DNA of 64,000 nt. Source: Rhizomys pruinosus (Eukaryota; Chordata; Mammalia; Rodentia; Spalacidae). Position 1 is the stretch's first letter. The number at the start of each line of letters is the position of its first letter. A program made the translations under genes and the position numbers. The notes under the pieces were generated by a model. It was given only the letters and a program-made list of their open reading frames with translations, did not search any database and was not told the DNA's origin. The DNA is taken from the NCBI GenBank assembly GCA_009823505.1, contig VZQC01009572.1:300975-364974 (forward strand), read 5' to 3'. Below are positions 22,379 through 33,148 of this stretch, piece after piece.

Positions 22379-22808
22379 CTGAGAAACAAGATCATTAGAT
22401 GGGTAAATAAGCAGATGAACTGTCAGCAAATGAAAGAAAAGGATTTCAGAAATCAGAAGAGAAAGGAGTTGCTAGCTTACTCATGCCTAAGTGAGGCAGG
22501 CCCTTACTCCCCTGCCCTGGAGTACACTGCATGAATAAAGAATCAAGCGATCATCTTCAAAGGTTGCTGCCTTGTCTAATCACCCAGTGTTTTGAAAGGG
22601 TAAGTAGACAAACAGTTGAAAATTCTCATGGTGAAGCACATACATCCTTCATCAGGAGGAAGTCACTGAAGAGTCAGCTTCACTGTTGAATCCAGTGTTC
22701 TAGCCCAGCAGTAGCGTTTGGCACGGGTGATCACTCACGCTCCCTTGCTCCACCTTACTCCCTGGGCTTTCAGGACTATACTTCCTCATGATGTATTTCC
22801 TGCTAAGA
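22379..22808. other. Unassigned DNA
   Basis: No gene seen. The end (from about 22715) may belong to the L2-like remnant that continues to about 23040. Confidence 0.4.
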
Positions 22809-22862
22809 GTCACATCAGCACACGTAGACACATCAGCACATGTAGACACATCAGCACATGTA
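22809..22862. repeat. 18-bp repeat, three units
   Basis: Three copies of a TAGACACATCAGCACATG-type unit. It lies within a stretch that may be L2-derived. Confidence 0.85.
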
Positions 22863-22929
22863 CCCTCTTTCTCTCAGCCACACCTGATACATGCTGCTCC
22901 CAGAAAGCATTTCAATTCAAAGTCAATTC

Positions 22930-23045
22930 AAAGTCAGGTGCCTTTGCTTCTATTGATGATTCCACCTAGAGTGGTCTTCAGATTTCTTCCCTTCCTAGTG
23001 AAGCACCATTCATCCTTTGAGATTTGAAATCACTAGCTTTTCATT
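22930..23045 (+). mobile_element. L2-like remnant
   Basis: CCATTCATCCTTTGAGATTT preceded by a TTCTTCCCTTCCTAGTGAAG block resembles the conserved 'CATCCTTCAGATCTCAG' region of L2. Low-confidence assignment. Confidence 0.4.
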
Positions 23046-23147
23046 TCAAAGCTTCTTAGGAATCTTCTTTCCACCCTCAAGTTCTCTCTTGGACTCATTT
23101 TCACCTTTAAGAAGGAGTAAAGATGGGAATGTTCAGAACAGCTATAG

Positions 23148-23285
23148 ATGGGATGGGGGCAGTGACAGGGGATAGGATGGGGGCAGTGACAGGGGATGGG
23201 ATGGGGCAGTGACAGGGGCAATGAAAGGGGGAAGGGGGAGGGGGAGGGAGGAGAAGGAGGAAGAGTTAGAGGAGGAGGAGGAATA
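23148..23285. repeat. GGGATGGGGGCAGTGACA repeat and purine tract
   Basis: About three copies of a 27-29-bp G-rich unit (GGGGATGGGATGGGGCAGTG type) run into a GGGGAGGGGGAGGGAGGAG purine tract. Several G-runs make it G-quadruplex-prone. Confidence 0.9.
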
Positions 23286-23299
23286 CTTATTAAATATTA

Positions 23300-23480
23300 A
23301 CTATTATTCGACACTGGTCTAATTCCTTCCCATTTGTTATTTTACTGAGGCTTGCTAGGGAAGTTATCACCATTACTCTAAAGATGAGGAGCCTGAGGCT
23401 TTGAGAAGGTGTTTAAATTACTTGGTAGCAAGTGGTAGATATGAGATCTGAAAACCAGGCTTAAAACCGTCCAATTAAAA
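23300..23480 (+). mobile_element. MIR SINE
   Basis: Order matches MIR: TTATTTTACTGAGGCTTGCT, CATTACTCTAAAGATGAGGA, GCCTGAGGCTTTGAGAAGGT, TTAAATTACTTGGTAGCAAG and GAAAACCAGGCTTAAAACC. Confidence 0.75.
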
Positions 23481-26021
23481 TGAAAAGCCACAACTCCCTG
23501 CCACATTATATCATGCCGGACATAAAGGTGACTCTGCCTCTGCATCACCTTCCTTGGGGCAAGGAAGTAGCCCTACAGATTTAACACTTCCTAGTATGCT
23601 CAGTGCATGATTTGCTTTGTTAACTGAATAAAAGAAGCCGGTAGTATATTTGGGGGTGTGATGATCTGAGCTGGATCCCTGGGAGTAATTCTGGGGGTAG
23701 CCAGTGGCAGCCAGCTGGGCTCTGACCTAACCCAAAATGGGGGCGGGAATCAGTGGAGGGTGGGGACTCATTTCAGTGTGAAATTAGATTGGTTCAAGTG
23801 TGAAAAGGCCCTTCTATCCTGGGTCTTTTATAATTTCTAGGCTGTTTTGTCAGATGCCTGATGGGTTTACTTGGTTGTTGTCCTAGCAGAGTTTACTCTA
23901 GCAGAGAGAGAGGATACCCATTCTGCAGTAAGCTGGTAAGCTGATTGAGACTGACAGAAGTCACATTTGATCTGAGTGGCTCTTTCATCTCCTGGTGGCA
24001 CCCTGAAACATTTTATTTATTCAACACGAGTCCTGGCTTTGAGCTGCTATAGGAAAATGTTCTACAATCCACTGTCAATGAATAGTCAGGAGTAGCTCAG
24101 TCCTCACTCGCATCCTCAGCTTTCTCCATTTGTCCTTATCAAGCCTGCTCCAGAGTGTCACTACAGTCTTGTCATAGCATTTATCAGCCCAGCCTATGCC
24201 CTCAGCTCTCTCTCCATCCTAAACAAACACACACTGGCTGTATCACATTCTAAATATGTATGGACAAGTAAGTAAGAAGAATACGCATTTGCATAGGTTC
24301 TTCAAACTTGCCAGATATCTTTCTGATTCTCATGTTTATTACACTTTTCTCATAATAAATTTAACATATTTTCTCTTAGAAATTTTTACTCTAAGAGTAA
24401 AAATTTCAAATGAAGGGAAAGAAGCATACAGGTTATTTAGGCGGTCATTAAAATAAATCCTTCATTTTACTTAAAAGAAGTATGTAGCCCCTACTGATAC
24501 TTGTTGGTGAGCTTATCACAGAACTATGAATACACCTGGGCCAGTGTCCTGTTCCCAAGGTTCCCTGCTTTATAGGTAAGACTAAAAGATTGCAAATGCT
24601 GAGGAAAGTGCTATTTAGAGAGGTAAGTATGTGAAGAAATAGGGACAGGAGACATCACTGCTGGGGATGACCAAGAAGATGTGTTTGTGCAGAAGTATCC
24701 CTCATGGGGGGGTGGGGCGGGGGGAAGGGATACTTTGCCTCTCCCAGAACACACCTACCGGAAGCTTGCTCGGCTCCAGGCAGTATGGGATATGGCAGTG
24801 GCGGTAACTCTGTCCTTACTCTCAAGGAGATTATGATCCAGCAGACAGAAAGACCAAAAATGGATCCGCCTAACAGGAGCACCAGAAAGCTGTGATCTTC
24901 TGAATTGCTACGCCCTCCCTGGACACGTCTGCATGCCACCATCACAGACCTGTGTTCGGAGTCCCTCATGCCCAGTAGAGGTCTGAGCATCTGCCGCTTT
25001 TTGTGTGGCAATCTGTGTCCCTGGCTCCCAGCTTCTAACACTCTAGTGAGTCCTCCCTCCACTGCCCCTTCATCTATTGGCAGGTTTCACCTTAGACCTG
25101 GAATCACTTAAAGCTCCTCCATTATCCCAGTGTAGGTTTTGATCTTGGGCTCAGAATACAGGCTCTTCTTGTTCCTCTAAGACTTTGGAGGGACTTCTCA
25201 GGGAACTCTGGCCCTATGAGCAGATAAGATTTTTATTCTGTCTTCGTCCCTATTCCAAGCACCATTTCCCGCCCCACTACTTATATTAGTGGGTACTCTG
25301 TGGGAATCCACCCATGTTCCACAGGTGTTCAGGAGCACTTGCTGAATGTCAGGCACACTGATGAGCTCGGCAAGCAGAATCTTCAGGGCTCAGAACTTAC
25401 AGCCTGCTGAGAACTCAACATCTGATTCCCTTTCCTCTAAAACCTTTCTGATAAAAACCATTCTTATTTTGGGAGTATAATCCACTTACTTTCTAGCTAA
25501 TTCTTTCTAGGCTCCAGAGATAGCACTGTATAGTTGTTTGATCCCTTTCTACTAAGGGGACGGGCGAGCTAAGAAATCCTGTGCAGACACTGTCCATTTA
25601 AGGTAGACTTTCCTTTCTCTGCTTGTAGCAGTTTTCTATACCTGATGCATTGCTCAAAACTCCTCAAATTCCTAATTAAAGGGCTCATTTTGCACACAGG
25701 AAGTCTTTCCACTGGTGAAAGAAGTCAAATATATTTCAAAAGCTACCCAGAAAGCCCAGCAGCTTGGAAAGTAGCAGTATAAGCATATGGTTTTCATAGG
25801 GACTGTTGTGAGCACACTGTCAGAAAAATAGACGAACAGGACTGCACCTTTTAGAATGTCAGAATTTACTGAATAACAATAAATTTACAAAAAACATGGG
25901 TTTCAGTGACAATTTACCAGATATTTCTGCTTTTCTTGTTAGTGCTGGCCAAGCTAAATGTATATTCTTTATTCTTATCTTAATGATATTAACTCTCAGA
26001 TCACACATTATATAGTAAATG
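23481..26021. other. Unassigned DNA, about 2.5 kb
   Basis: No exon with convincing support. A 135-residue open frame on the minus strand at 24655-25062 has no recognisable domain. A 14-bp-arm inverted repeat lies at 24379-24407. Weak L2-like words occur near 25320-25660. Confidence 0.4.
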
Positions 26022-26082
26022 TCTATCTATCATCCATCTATCAATCAGTCTATCAATCCATCTATCAATCTACCTGCATACC
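26022..26082. repeat. (ATCT)n imperfect microsatellite
   Basis: ATCT/ATCC/ATCA tetramers over about 60 bp. Confidence 0.9.
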
Positions 26083-26201
26083 TATGCATATATAGGTTAC
26101 AGAATAGCTGCAAAGGCTTAAAGGAACAAGGGGTTTTGAGAATTTTCAAAGAGGCTTGAGCCCAATGTTTCCCTTACATTTAAGATCAAGTCTAGATTCT
26201 T

Positions 26202-26425
26202 TATTTTTTAATTTTATTTATTTTTTATGTGTATGAATGTATTGTCTGCATGTAGGTTTGTGCACCCATGTTGTGCAATGCCACAGAGATCAGAAGAGGG
26301 CGCCAGATTCCCCTGGAACTGGAGTTAAATACAGCCCTCGACCACCATGTGGGTGCTGAGGATCAAACCCTGGTCCTCTGCATGAGCAGTCAGCGCTCTT
26401 AACCATTAGGCCATCTCTCCAGCCC
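26202..26425 (-). mobile_element. B2 SINE, subfamily without duplication
   Basis: Antisense B2 with a single CCTGGAACTGGAGTT block. It is flanked by a perfect 14-bp duplication AAGTCTAGATTCTT at 26188-26201 and 26426-26439. Confidence 0.95.
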
Positions 26426-26439
26426 AAGTCTAGATTCTT

Positions 26440-27327
26440 AAACAACTATTAAGGTGCAAGGGTCTCTGCATTGGTAAGACAAAAAAAAAGAACCAGGATA
26501 GAGAAACTGCTGCCGGCAGAGCTAGGCTTCAAGGTCAAGGCTGGGCTATAGGAGGGAAGGCAAAGGGCAAGACCAGGCCCAGATGAACAAACAGGCAGAC
26601 AGATGGACAGCAGGTCCCCACCAGCAAACAGGAGAGTGGAAGTCAATTCAAGTACACCATGTCACCAGTGAGGACCAAGCTCATCTGAAGCTCTGGACAG
26701 TCAGGAGGCCTCCGTCAGGCCCTGACACACTAAGTGGTCAAATGTTAAGTCATCACCATGGAAGGGCTAGGTACCCGCCTCTTTATGGGGTCCAGGTGAG
26801 GGAGTTGCACCCTTTCTTTGGTCTGGTGTGTCTGGTAAGTTTTTGAGCCTGGGTTTTCTGATGTGATTTTAATACACTCCTGTATACCATCTCAGTTCAC
26901 CCCCAATAAGTGTATAGGTTGGTGCCCTTTCAGCTCCCAAGAATAGGTCATTGGGCAGTCTGTGGTGCATGGGTGGTATCAGACAGATGGGGTTTACATG
27001 TCCGCCCAGGTGCAGATCATTCTCCATCCTCAAAATGGAGTCAAAAGCTGCTCTAAAATGGGGTCTCTTGGGAAAAGGAAACCACTGTTTTACACAGAAT
27101 AGAGCAGGGTGTAGCCTGACCTCGTAGCAACCCAGTAAGTTTAGTGAACTACAGAATCATCTCCTGGAAAGAGGAAAAAGGAAAAATTTTATAGTTAAGG
27201 TCATCATTCTTCAGAAGACAATTATTGATAAAGAAATGGGTCTAAGTTCAAGTCCTCATTGCCAGGACCAGAAAACATGTTAAAAGTTTCAAACAGGCTG
27301 TGCACCTCTACTCGAATACCACAATGT
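26440..27327. other. Unassigned DNA, about 0.9 kb
   Basis: No recognised repeat or exon. The AAGTCTAGATTCTT flank of the B2 resembles AAGTCTAGACTCTTGAC at 27348, so the B2 may have inserted into another L2-like copy. Confidence 0.35.
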
Positions 27328-27785
27328 CTCTTTTGCATTTCAAAATCAAGTCTAGACTCTTGACAGGTCTGTGAGGGTTGGCCTGACTTCACCCTTTGCT
27401 GGGTGGTTCTTGCTCATCACACACACAGACACAATCATAGTCTACTGGTCTATTTCTTGGGATGAAGATGTCTTGGTCTGCAGAGCTTTAGAACTTACTC
27501 TTCTTGATCTCGAAACATTCTTCTCAGATTCTCCTATTACTGGCTCATCTCTGCCCCAGGGCCCTCAGCACTGCAACTCCTACACATATTTATTAGTCAT
27601 CTTAGCCATTCTCCATCATGTCATACAGCTTCTTGGAAAGCTAAGCACATACCACACTGAAAATTCCCTTTTGAACTATTCATTTCTATCATATGTTATT
27701 TCCACCTCTCCCCTGAAGTCCCTTGGGAGCAGAGATGTTGCTTTTCTTGGTCATCATAGGTGCCTAGAATAGTCCTTGAAACCTG
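27328..27785 (+). mobile_element. L2 LINE, 3' part
   Basis: A long series of L2 3' blocks in order: AAAATCAAGTCTAGACTCTT, GGCCTGACTTCACCC, TGCCCCAGGGCCCTCAGCAC, TTATTAGTCATCTTAGCC, CCCTTGGGAGCAGAGATG and TCATCATAGGTGCCTAGAAT. A 133-residue open frame here is not a gene. Confidence 0.75.

Positions 27786-27787
<2 letters not shown>

Positions 27788-27842
<55 letters not shown>
27788..27842. repeat. (TC)n(TA)n compound microsatellite
   Basis: About 14 TC units followed by about 13 TA units. Confidence 0.97.
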
Positions 27843-27847
<5 letters not shown>

Positions 27848-28165
27848 TATATGTGTATATATATGTATAGAGTAATATAGTAATACACATATATATGTAT
27901 TACTATATATTACTATTATATATACATATAATAATAATATAAATTACTATATATACACATATGTATATATAGTATATATAGTAATATATACTATATATGT
28001 ATATGTATATATAGTAATACATATATATGTATATATAGTATATAGTATATATATAGTACATATATAGTAATACATATACATGTATTACTATATATGTACT
28101 ATATATATACTATATACTATATATACATATATACATATATATGTATATAGATATAGTAATAAATG
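27843..28165. repeat. AT-rich palindromic block
   Basis: About 320 bp of TATATA, GTAATA and ACATAT words with multiple inverted repeats. The largest, at 28022-28133, has two perfect 54-bp arms around a 4-bp spacer (ATAC, 28076-28079). A smaller one pairs ATAGTAATAC with GTATTACTAT near 27878-27908. Structurally it resembles the palindromic AT-rich repeats known in mammalian genomes. Confidence 0.97.
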
Positions 28166-28221
28166 CATTTGGAAAAGCAGAATCATTTCCTATGAGAAAT
28201 GCTTCCCAAACAACATTTTTA

Positions 28222-28460
28222 AATTTTTTTTTAAATTTATTTTTGTATGTGTATGAATGTACTGTCTGCATGTAGGTTTGTGCACCATGTCATGCAATGC
28301 TGCAGAGGTCAGAAGAGGGTGTCGGATTCCCCTGGAACTGGAGTTCTCCTGGAATTGGAGTTACAGCCAGCTCTTAGCCTCCATGTGGGTGCTGGGGATC
28401 GAACCTGGGTCCTCTGCAAGAGCAGTCGGTGCTCTTAACCGATAGGCTATCTCTCCAGCC
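28222..28460 (-). mobile_element. B2 SINE, duplication-bearing subfamily
   Basis: Antisense B2 with the 17-bp duplication, ending at CATCTCTCCAGCCC-type head sequence (CTATCTCTCCAGCCC). The flanks CCAAACAACATTTTTA and TCAAACAAAAACATTTA form an imperfect target duplication. Confidence 0.94.
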
Positions 28461-29001
28461 CATCAAACAAAAACATTTAATCCATAAATGAATTTGGCCT
28501 ATGGAGCAATTAATCACAAGTCTTGCTTACTGTGTGGCTCCAATGGCAAGCCAATATGGAATGCTCAAACCTCCAGTAATGCTCCTCTTCCTAGGCCCCA
28601 TGCAGACACATTTTTGACTGTGCTGCTCGTGGGTGCAGTTAGTTGCCAAGAATGCCAACAGTGACCCAGCACGCTCTACCTGGGAGATGGTAAGAGTCTT
28701 GGGAGAGTAGAGCACAGCCTGGAAGGGTCATCCTGATAGTTTCATCCAGATCACTAGAAAATTGGGGACATGAGACTAAAGAATGATTTCCCTGTTAATA
28801 AATAAAATCAATCATTCTTGATATGGCACAAAGGAAACAGTACCTTTTTATTGGGCAACATAATTTAAAATATCCAGCCATTAGTTAAATGTTAAGGCCT
28901 ACCAAGATTTCTTTTGCCCCTCTGCAACCCTGAGGGGAAATGTACTGTATCAAGATAGACATGTGCGTTGCAATGGTCACCAAGGCTCCATGTACACAGG
29001 A
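28461..29001. other. Unassigned DNA
   Basis: No recognisable repeat or exon. Confidence 0.4.
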
Positions 29002-29014
29002 CAGTCATTTATTT

Positions 29015-29273
29015 ATTTATTTATTTTTAATTTTTTTAAAATTATTTATTTATTTTTGTATGTGTATGAATGTACTGTCTGCATGCAGGTCTGTGCACCC
29101 GTGTCGTGCAATGTCACGGAGGTCAGAAGAGGGTCTCGGATTCCCCTGGAACTGGAGTTCTCCTGGAATTGGAGTTACAGATGGTTCTTAGCCGCCATGT
29201 GGGTGCTGGGGATCGAACCCGGGTCCTCTGCAAGAGCGTCAGTGCTCTTAACCGCTAGGCTATCTCTCCAGCC
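29015..29273 (-). mobile_element. B2 SINE, duplication-bearing subfamily
   Basis: Antisense B2 with the 17-bp duplication and the variant head motif GACGCTCTTG (sense) shared with the copy at 12200. Target duplication CAGTCATTTATTT at 29002-29014 and 29274-29286. Confidence 0.95.
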
Positions 29274-29286
29274 CAGTCATTTATTT

Positions 29287-29478
29287 TTGATAGTGAGAGT
29301 TGAACCCATGTGCTAGGCAACTCTGCCATTGAGCTACTTTGCCTTAATTTTACATTTTATTTTGAGAATGAGGGTCACTAAATTCTACAAGGTGGTCTCA
29401 AACTTGTGGTCTTCCTGCCTCTGCCCCAGCCTCCTGAGTAGCTGAGGTTGCAGGTGTGCACTGCCATGCTCAGCCATG
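29287..29478 (-). mobile_element. B1-ID composite SINE (B1-dID type)
   Basis: On the minus strand a B1-like monomer (antisense GGTGGTCTCAAACTTGTGGT, CCTGCCTCTGCCCCAGCCTC, GGTTGCAGGTGTGCACTGCC) precedes an ID/tRNA-like part (antisense GTTGAACCCATGTGCTAGGC, CCATTGAGCTAC). This order suggests B1-dID rather than B4. Family name is inference. Confidence 0.7.
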
Positions 29479-29797
29479 CTATGTTAATCTTTTATGGGGG
29501 CCCTTCAGACATTCCATACTGCATGTACTTGATATTTTTTCCCAGTGGCTAATGGAAATATACCCTAAGCAACCATAAATGCTTGGATTAACATCAATCA
29601 AGATATCCTGAGCACACAGAAATTTAAAGGGTTCTGCTTATTTCGTTTTCACTTCAGTTTGGGAACATGATGCATTAAATGAGATCAGGAGTCAGAAAAA
29701 TAGTTTATTTTTGTCTCTAAGATTTTGTTGTCCAAAACTAAAATCTGAAATTAAAATATAATGTAACCATGTACGGAGGAATTACTCTTTGTCAAGT
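29479..29797. other. Unassigned DNA
   Basis: Nothing recognisable. Confidence 0.4.
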
Positions 29798-29878
29798 TGT
29801 GTGTGTGCGCATATATATGTATGTATGTATATGTGTATATATATATATATGTATATATATATACATATATATATATAA
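29798..29878. repeat. GT/TA microsatellite with 40-bp palindrome
   Basis: GTGTGTGCGC then ATGT and TA repeats. Positions 29838-29877 form a perfect palindrome with 20-bp arms and no spacer, built around GTATATATATATAC. Confidence 0.95.
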
Positions 29879-30274
29879 AATGTTGTTTTATCTTCATAAA
29901 AATCCAAAGAGAGGTCTTGTACATGGGGACAAAGCCAAGCCACAGGCTTTCCACAAGATGCCATAGCAACTGAGCTGGTTCAAGCTAAGCAGTTTAACTG
30001 AAGGTCCCTCTTTGTGGTCACTCTATGCTATACCTTCTGAAACCACATGCCGCTCACTTGTGGCTTCACAAACACCTGTATGTCACACTGTGTCACTTCA
30101 GTGTCCCCAGTACCTTGCTCCTAAAGCTAAAGAACTTACAGGATTCACAGTGGGGTGGTTTTTGCAAACCAATCATAATGGATTGGAGTTTTAACTGCAT
30201 GACAGCACAGTTCTTCTCAGGCAGGAGGGGAATGCCTGTACAGTGACAGCTAGCCTTGGGGGACTGTGCATTTC
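29879..30274. other. Unassigned DNA
   Basis: No recognisable repeat or exon. Confidence 0.4.
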
Positions 30275-30400
30275 TCCATCCATTTATTTATTCACTCCCT
30301 CAGTCAATAAACATTTGGGATGTACAATTTACAGAATGCCAAAGCAGCAGTGCTGAAGCAACTTGACATTCTAACGGCTAACATGTCCCCATTGATAAAT
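30275..30400 (-). mobile_element. L2-like 3' end
   Basis: TCCATTTATTTATTCACTCC followed by CAGTCAATAAACATTTGGGA corresponds to the antisense of the TGAATGAATGA-type L2 terminus. Confidence 0.5.
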
Positions 30401-30769
30401 ATGGGAACGGTGGTGAAAGGTATAAAAGGCAGTGTGGAGCACCAGAAGCAGCCACGTCTCCTCCAGGGGCTTCATGGGAACCAGTCTGAGGGGCATGTGG
30501 GCCTGGGAGCTGAAAGCTAGAGTAGAAGTGAGTGTGGCATCCGGGTGCTGTGAATAAAGGGATCAGCCCAAGCACGTCCTTTTGCAGGGCTCTAGCCAGT
30601 TCCAACACCAGCAGGAGGGTGGGAGTGGCCAGGGGGCAGGGCAAGGTGGCAGAAGAGGGGGTAGCACTGTTGAGGGAAAGCAGGAACTCCAGGCTAGTCT
30701 CCAGGCTAGTCTCAGCCTTTCCTCCCTTAGTATTTCTAAGGCTTCCACGTAGCCCTGTGTGGCTGGGGT
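30401..30769. other. Unassigned DNA
   Basis: A 156-residue open frame on the minus strand (30378-30848) spans this stretch and the MIR next to it. It has no recognised domain and includes repeat-derived sequence, so it is not called. Confidence 0.4.
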
Positions 30770-30890
30770 TATGACTTTGCCCTTTTTGCAGATGAGAAGC
30801 AGGATGCTCAAGTGAGGAAGTCTCTTTGTCTATGGTCACAGACAGCAACTGGCAGACTCAGTCAAACACTCTGGCTCTTATCTTTTGGTA
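30770..30890 (+). mobile_element. MIR SINE
   Basis: TTTTTGCAGATGAGAAGCAG, GTGAGGAAGTCTCTTTGTCT, ATGGTCACAGACAGCAACTG and the final CACTCTGGCTCTTATC follow MIR order. Confidence 0.7.
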
Positions 30891-31825
30891 TGCACTGCTT
30901 GGCTAACACTGCCAAGACAAAAACAGATCAAAAGACAGAGAAATAATTCATTGAAAGTCTTAGCATGGAAGGGAATAGTTGAGTCAATCAAAACAAAGTA
31001 GGCTGTTTCCAGAGCCAAACACCAACCACACCTTTTGGATACTTAATATATAATTCTTAAGGGGACAAAGTGAGTTTACTAAGAGAGAGATGTGCCTTCG
31101 CCAGGGCCTGGAAGACATCCAGGTCTCCAATTCTGATCACCATCCTGCCCTGAGGCCACCTCTTGAGGTGGATGATCTAGGCCTGGGCAGACCTTGACTT
31201 CTTTGCCTGGGCATCAGCAAGGTATGCATAGATCATTCTGAGTATTCTTCTTTCCCTAGGGAGAGCAAACTCTTGAAAGTCATAGAACTGCAAACCCATG
31301 GAAAAGAAAGATTGTTCCAGGGCAGCCAGAACAATACGGCACAACTTTGAGGTTGATTTTTCTCCAAAGTTCATGTTTCCCCTGCTCTGCGGGATGTGAG
31401 AACTTTGTTATGTAACATGGGACCTGGGTCCTTCCTTAAAGACCAGCACTGGAGAGAGCATGAGTTCTGCCAACTGTCCTTGCCAGAGCTATTCTGTTAG
31501 TCTTGTTTATGGGCTATGGGAGCTCTCACTTCATGGGCACCTGGCAAGGTAGAGGAGTGAAAAAAAAAAAAACAAACAAAAAATACAGCATGCTGCTTCT
31601 TCTGACTTGTGGCACTCAGCCTGTCATGCAGACAGTCTCTGGCATCAGTTCTGGGCAGAGACTGGTGTTCTGTTGGCGAGGGGGCCAGGAGCCAGGGCCT
31701 CTCTTCTGTTACCATCCCATCTCATCTCTGGACTCCCTCTTCTCTTTCTCTCTAACTGTATATATCTATGTGGGGTGGGGTTCAGGTGGGTACTAACAGA
31801 TCTCCAAATGACCTCAAGCCCTGCT
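30891..31825. other. Unassigned DNA, about 0.9 kb
   Basis: No exon or repeat recognised apart from an A-run near 31561-31580. Overlapping open frames on both strands lack recognisable similarity. Confidence 0.4.
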
Positions 31826-31941
31826 GACTATTTTTTTTTCTTTGGGGGAATTATATTTACACTACTTCCATCCCTCCCAGTCCTCCCCCAACACCTTCAT
31901 GTCCCCCTTTCTTAATTTCTTGTCCTCTTCTTTGATTATCA

Positions 31942-31990
31942 TTATATATATATATTTATTTATTTATTTATAAATATGTGTATACATATG
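31942..31990. repeat. TA/TTTA-rich microsatellite
   Basis: TATATATATATATTTATTTATTT-like low-complexity run within the antisense L1 3' UTR. Confidence 0.9.
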
Positions 31991-32116
31991 TAATATATGT
32001 TAAATATAATAATGAACTGAGTGCATTCAATGGTGCTTGTGTATACTTCTGTTTAGGGCTGCCCACTTGGGATTAGATAACCTGTCAGGGAGCTAGGCTT
32101 TTAGCATCGACCCCAT

Positions 32117-32162
32117 CCCTAACCCTAACCCTAACCCTAACCCTAACCCTAACCCTAACCCT
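32117..32162. repeat. Interstitial telomeric sequence, (CCCTAA)7CCCT
   Basis: 46 bp of perfect vertebrate telomeric repeat, C-rich on the plus strand. It starts after ACCCCAT and ends at CTCGAGATG. Both flanks are L1 3' UTR-type sequence, so the tract sits inside the element. There is no interruption or substitution in seven units. Confidence 0.98.
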
Positions 32163-32250
32163 CGAGATGTGACTCCTCATCCACTTTGGCATGTCAACTG
32201 GTTTTGCCATTTTGAAGACCTTGCTAGACTTCTGTGCTGTGGAGCTTTCA

Positions 32251-33148
32251 CTGGTGTGGCTTCCCCATCATATGTAGAATGTGTCACAGAGCAGCAGGTG
32301 TCTTGTCTCTCTGGTATGGCTTCCCCATCATATGTAGAATGTGTCACAGAGCAGCAGGTGTCTTGTCTCTCTGGTATGGCTTCCCCATCATATGTAGAAT
32401 GTGTCACAGAGCAGCAGGTGTCTTGTCTCTCTGGTATGGCTTCCCCATCATATGTAGAATGTGTCACAGAGCAGCAGGTGTCTTGTCTCTCTGGTATGGC
32501 TTCCCCATCATATGTAGAATGTGTCACAGAGCAGCAGGTGTCTTGTCTCTCTGGTATGGCTTCCCCATCATATGTAGAATGTGTCACAGAGCAGCAGGTG
32601 TCTTGTCTCTCTGGTATGGCTTCCCCATCATATGTAGAATGTGTCACAGAGCAGCAGGTGTCTTGTCTCTCTGGTATGGCTTCCCCATCATATGTAGAAT
32701 GTGTCACAGAGCAGCAGGTGTCTTGTCTCTCTGGTGTGGCTTCCCCGTCATATGTAGAATGTGTCACAGAGCAGCAGGTGTCTTGTCTCTCTGGTATTGC
32801 TTCCCCATCATATGTAGAATGCGTCACAGAGCAGCAGGTGTCTTGTCTCTCTGGTATTGCTTCCCCATCATATGTAGAATGCGTCACAGAGCAGCAGGTG
32901 TCTTGTCTCTCTGGTGTGGCTTCCCCATCATATGTAGAATGCGTCGCAGAGCAGCAGGTGTCTTGTCTCTCTGGTGTGGCTTCCCCGTCATATGTAGAAT
33001 GCGTCGCAGAGCAGCAGGTGTCTTGTCTCTCTGGTGTGGCTTCCCCGTCATATGCAGAATGTGTCACAGAGCAGCAGGTGTCTTGTCTCTCTGGTTTGGC
33101 TTCCCCATCATATGTAGAATGTCACAGAGCAGCAGGTGTCTTGTCTCT
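32251..33148. repeat. 60-bp minisatellite, 15 units
   Basis: Fourteen exact 60-bp units and a terminal 58-bp unit (missing GT), beginning CTGGTRTGGCTTCCCCATCA. Units 2-8 (32311-32730) are identical. Units 9-15 carry scattered substitutions, such as CCGTCA in units 9, 13 and 14, TATTGC in 10-11 and GCGTCGCAGA in 12-13. The period is 20 codons and no stop falls in several frames, so long open frames (369 and 328 residues on plus, 296 on minus) are by-products. Confidence 0.98.

Noticed and set aside
24655..25062. 135-residue minus-strand open frame
   Set aside because: Located in unassigned DNA with no recognisable domain or codon pattern; not enough evidence for an exon.
27371..27772. 133-residue open frame
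   Set aside because: Lies entirely in an L2 3' end.
30378..30848. 156-residue minus-strand open frame
   Set aside because: Includes antisense MIR sequence and shows no known protein features.
32251..33148. CRISPR-like regular repeats
   Set aside because: Units are directly adjacent without unique spacers, and the genome is mammalian; this is a minisatellite.
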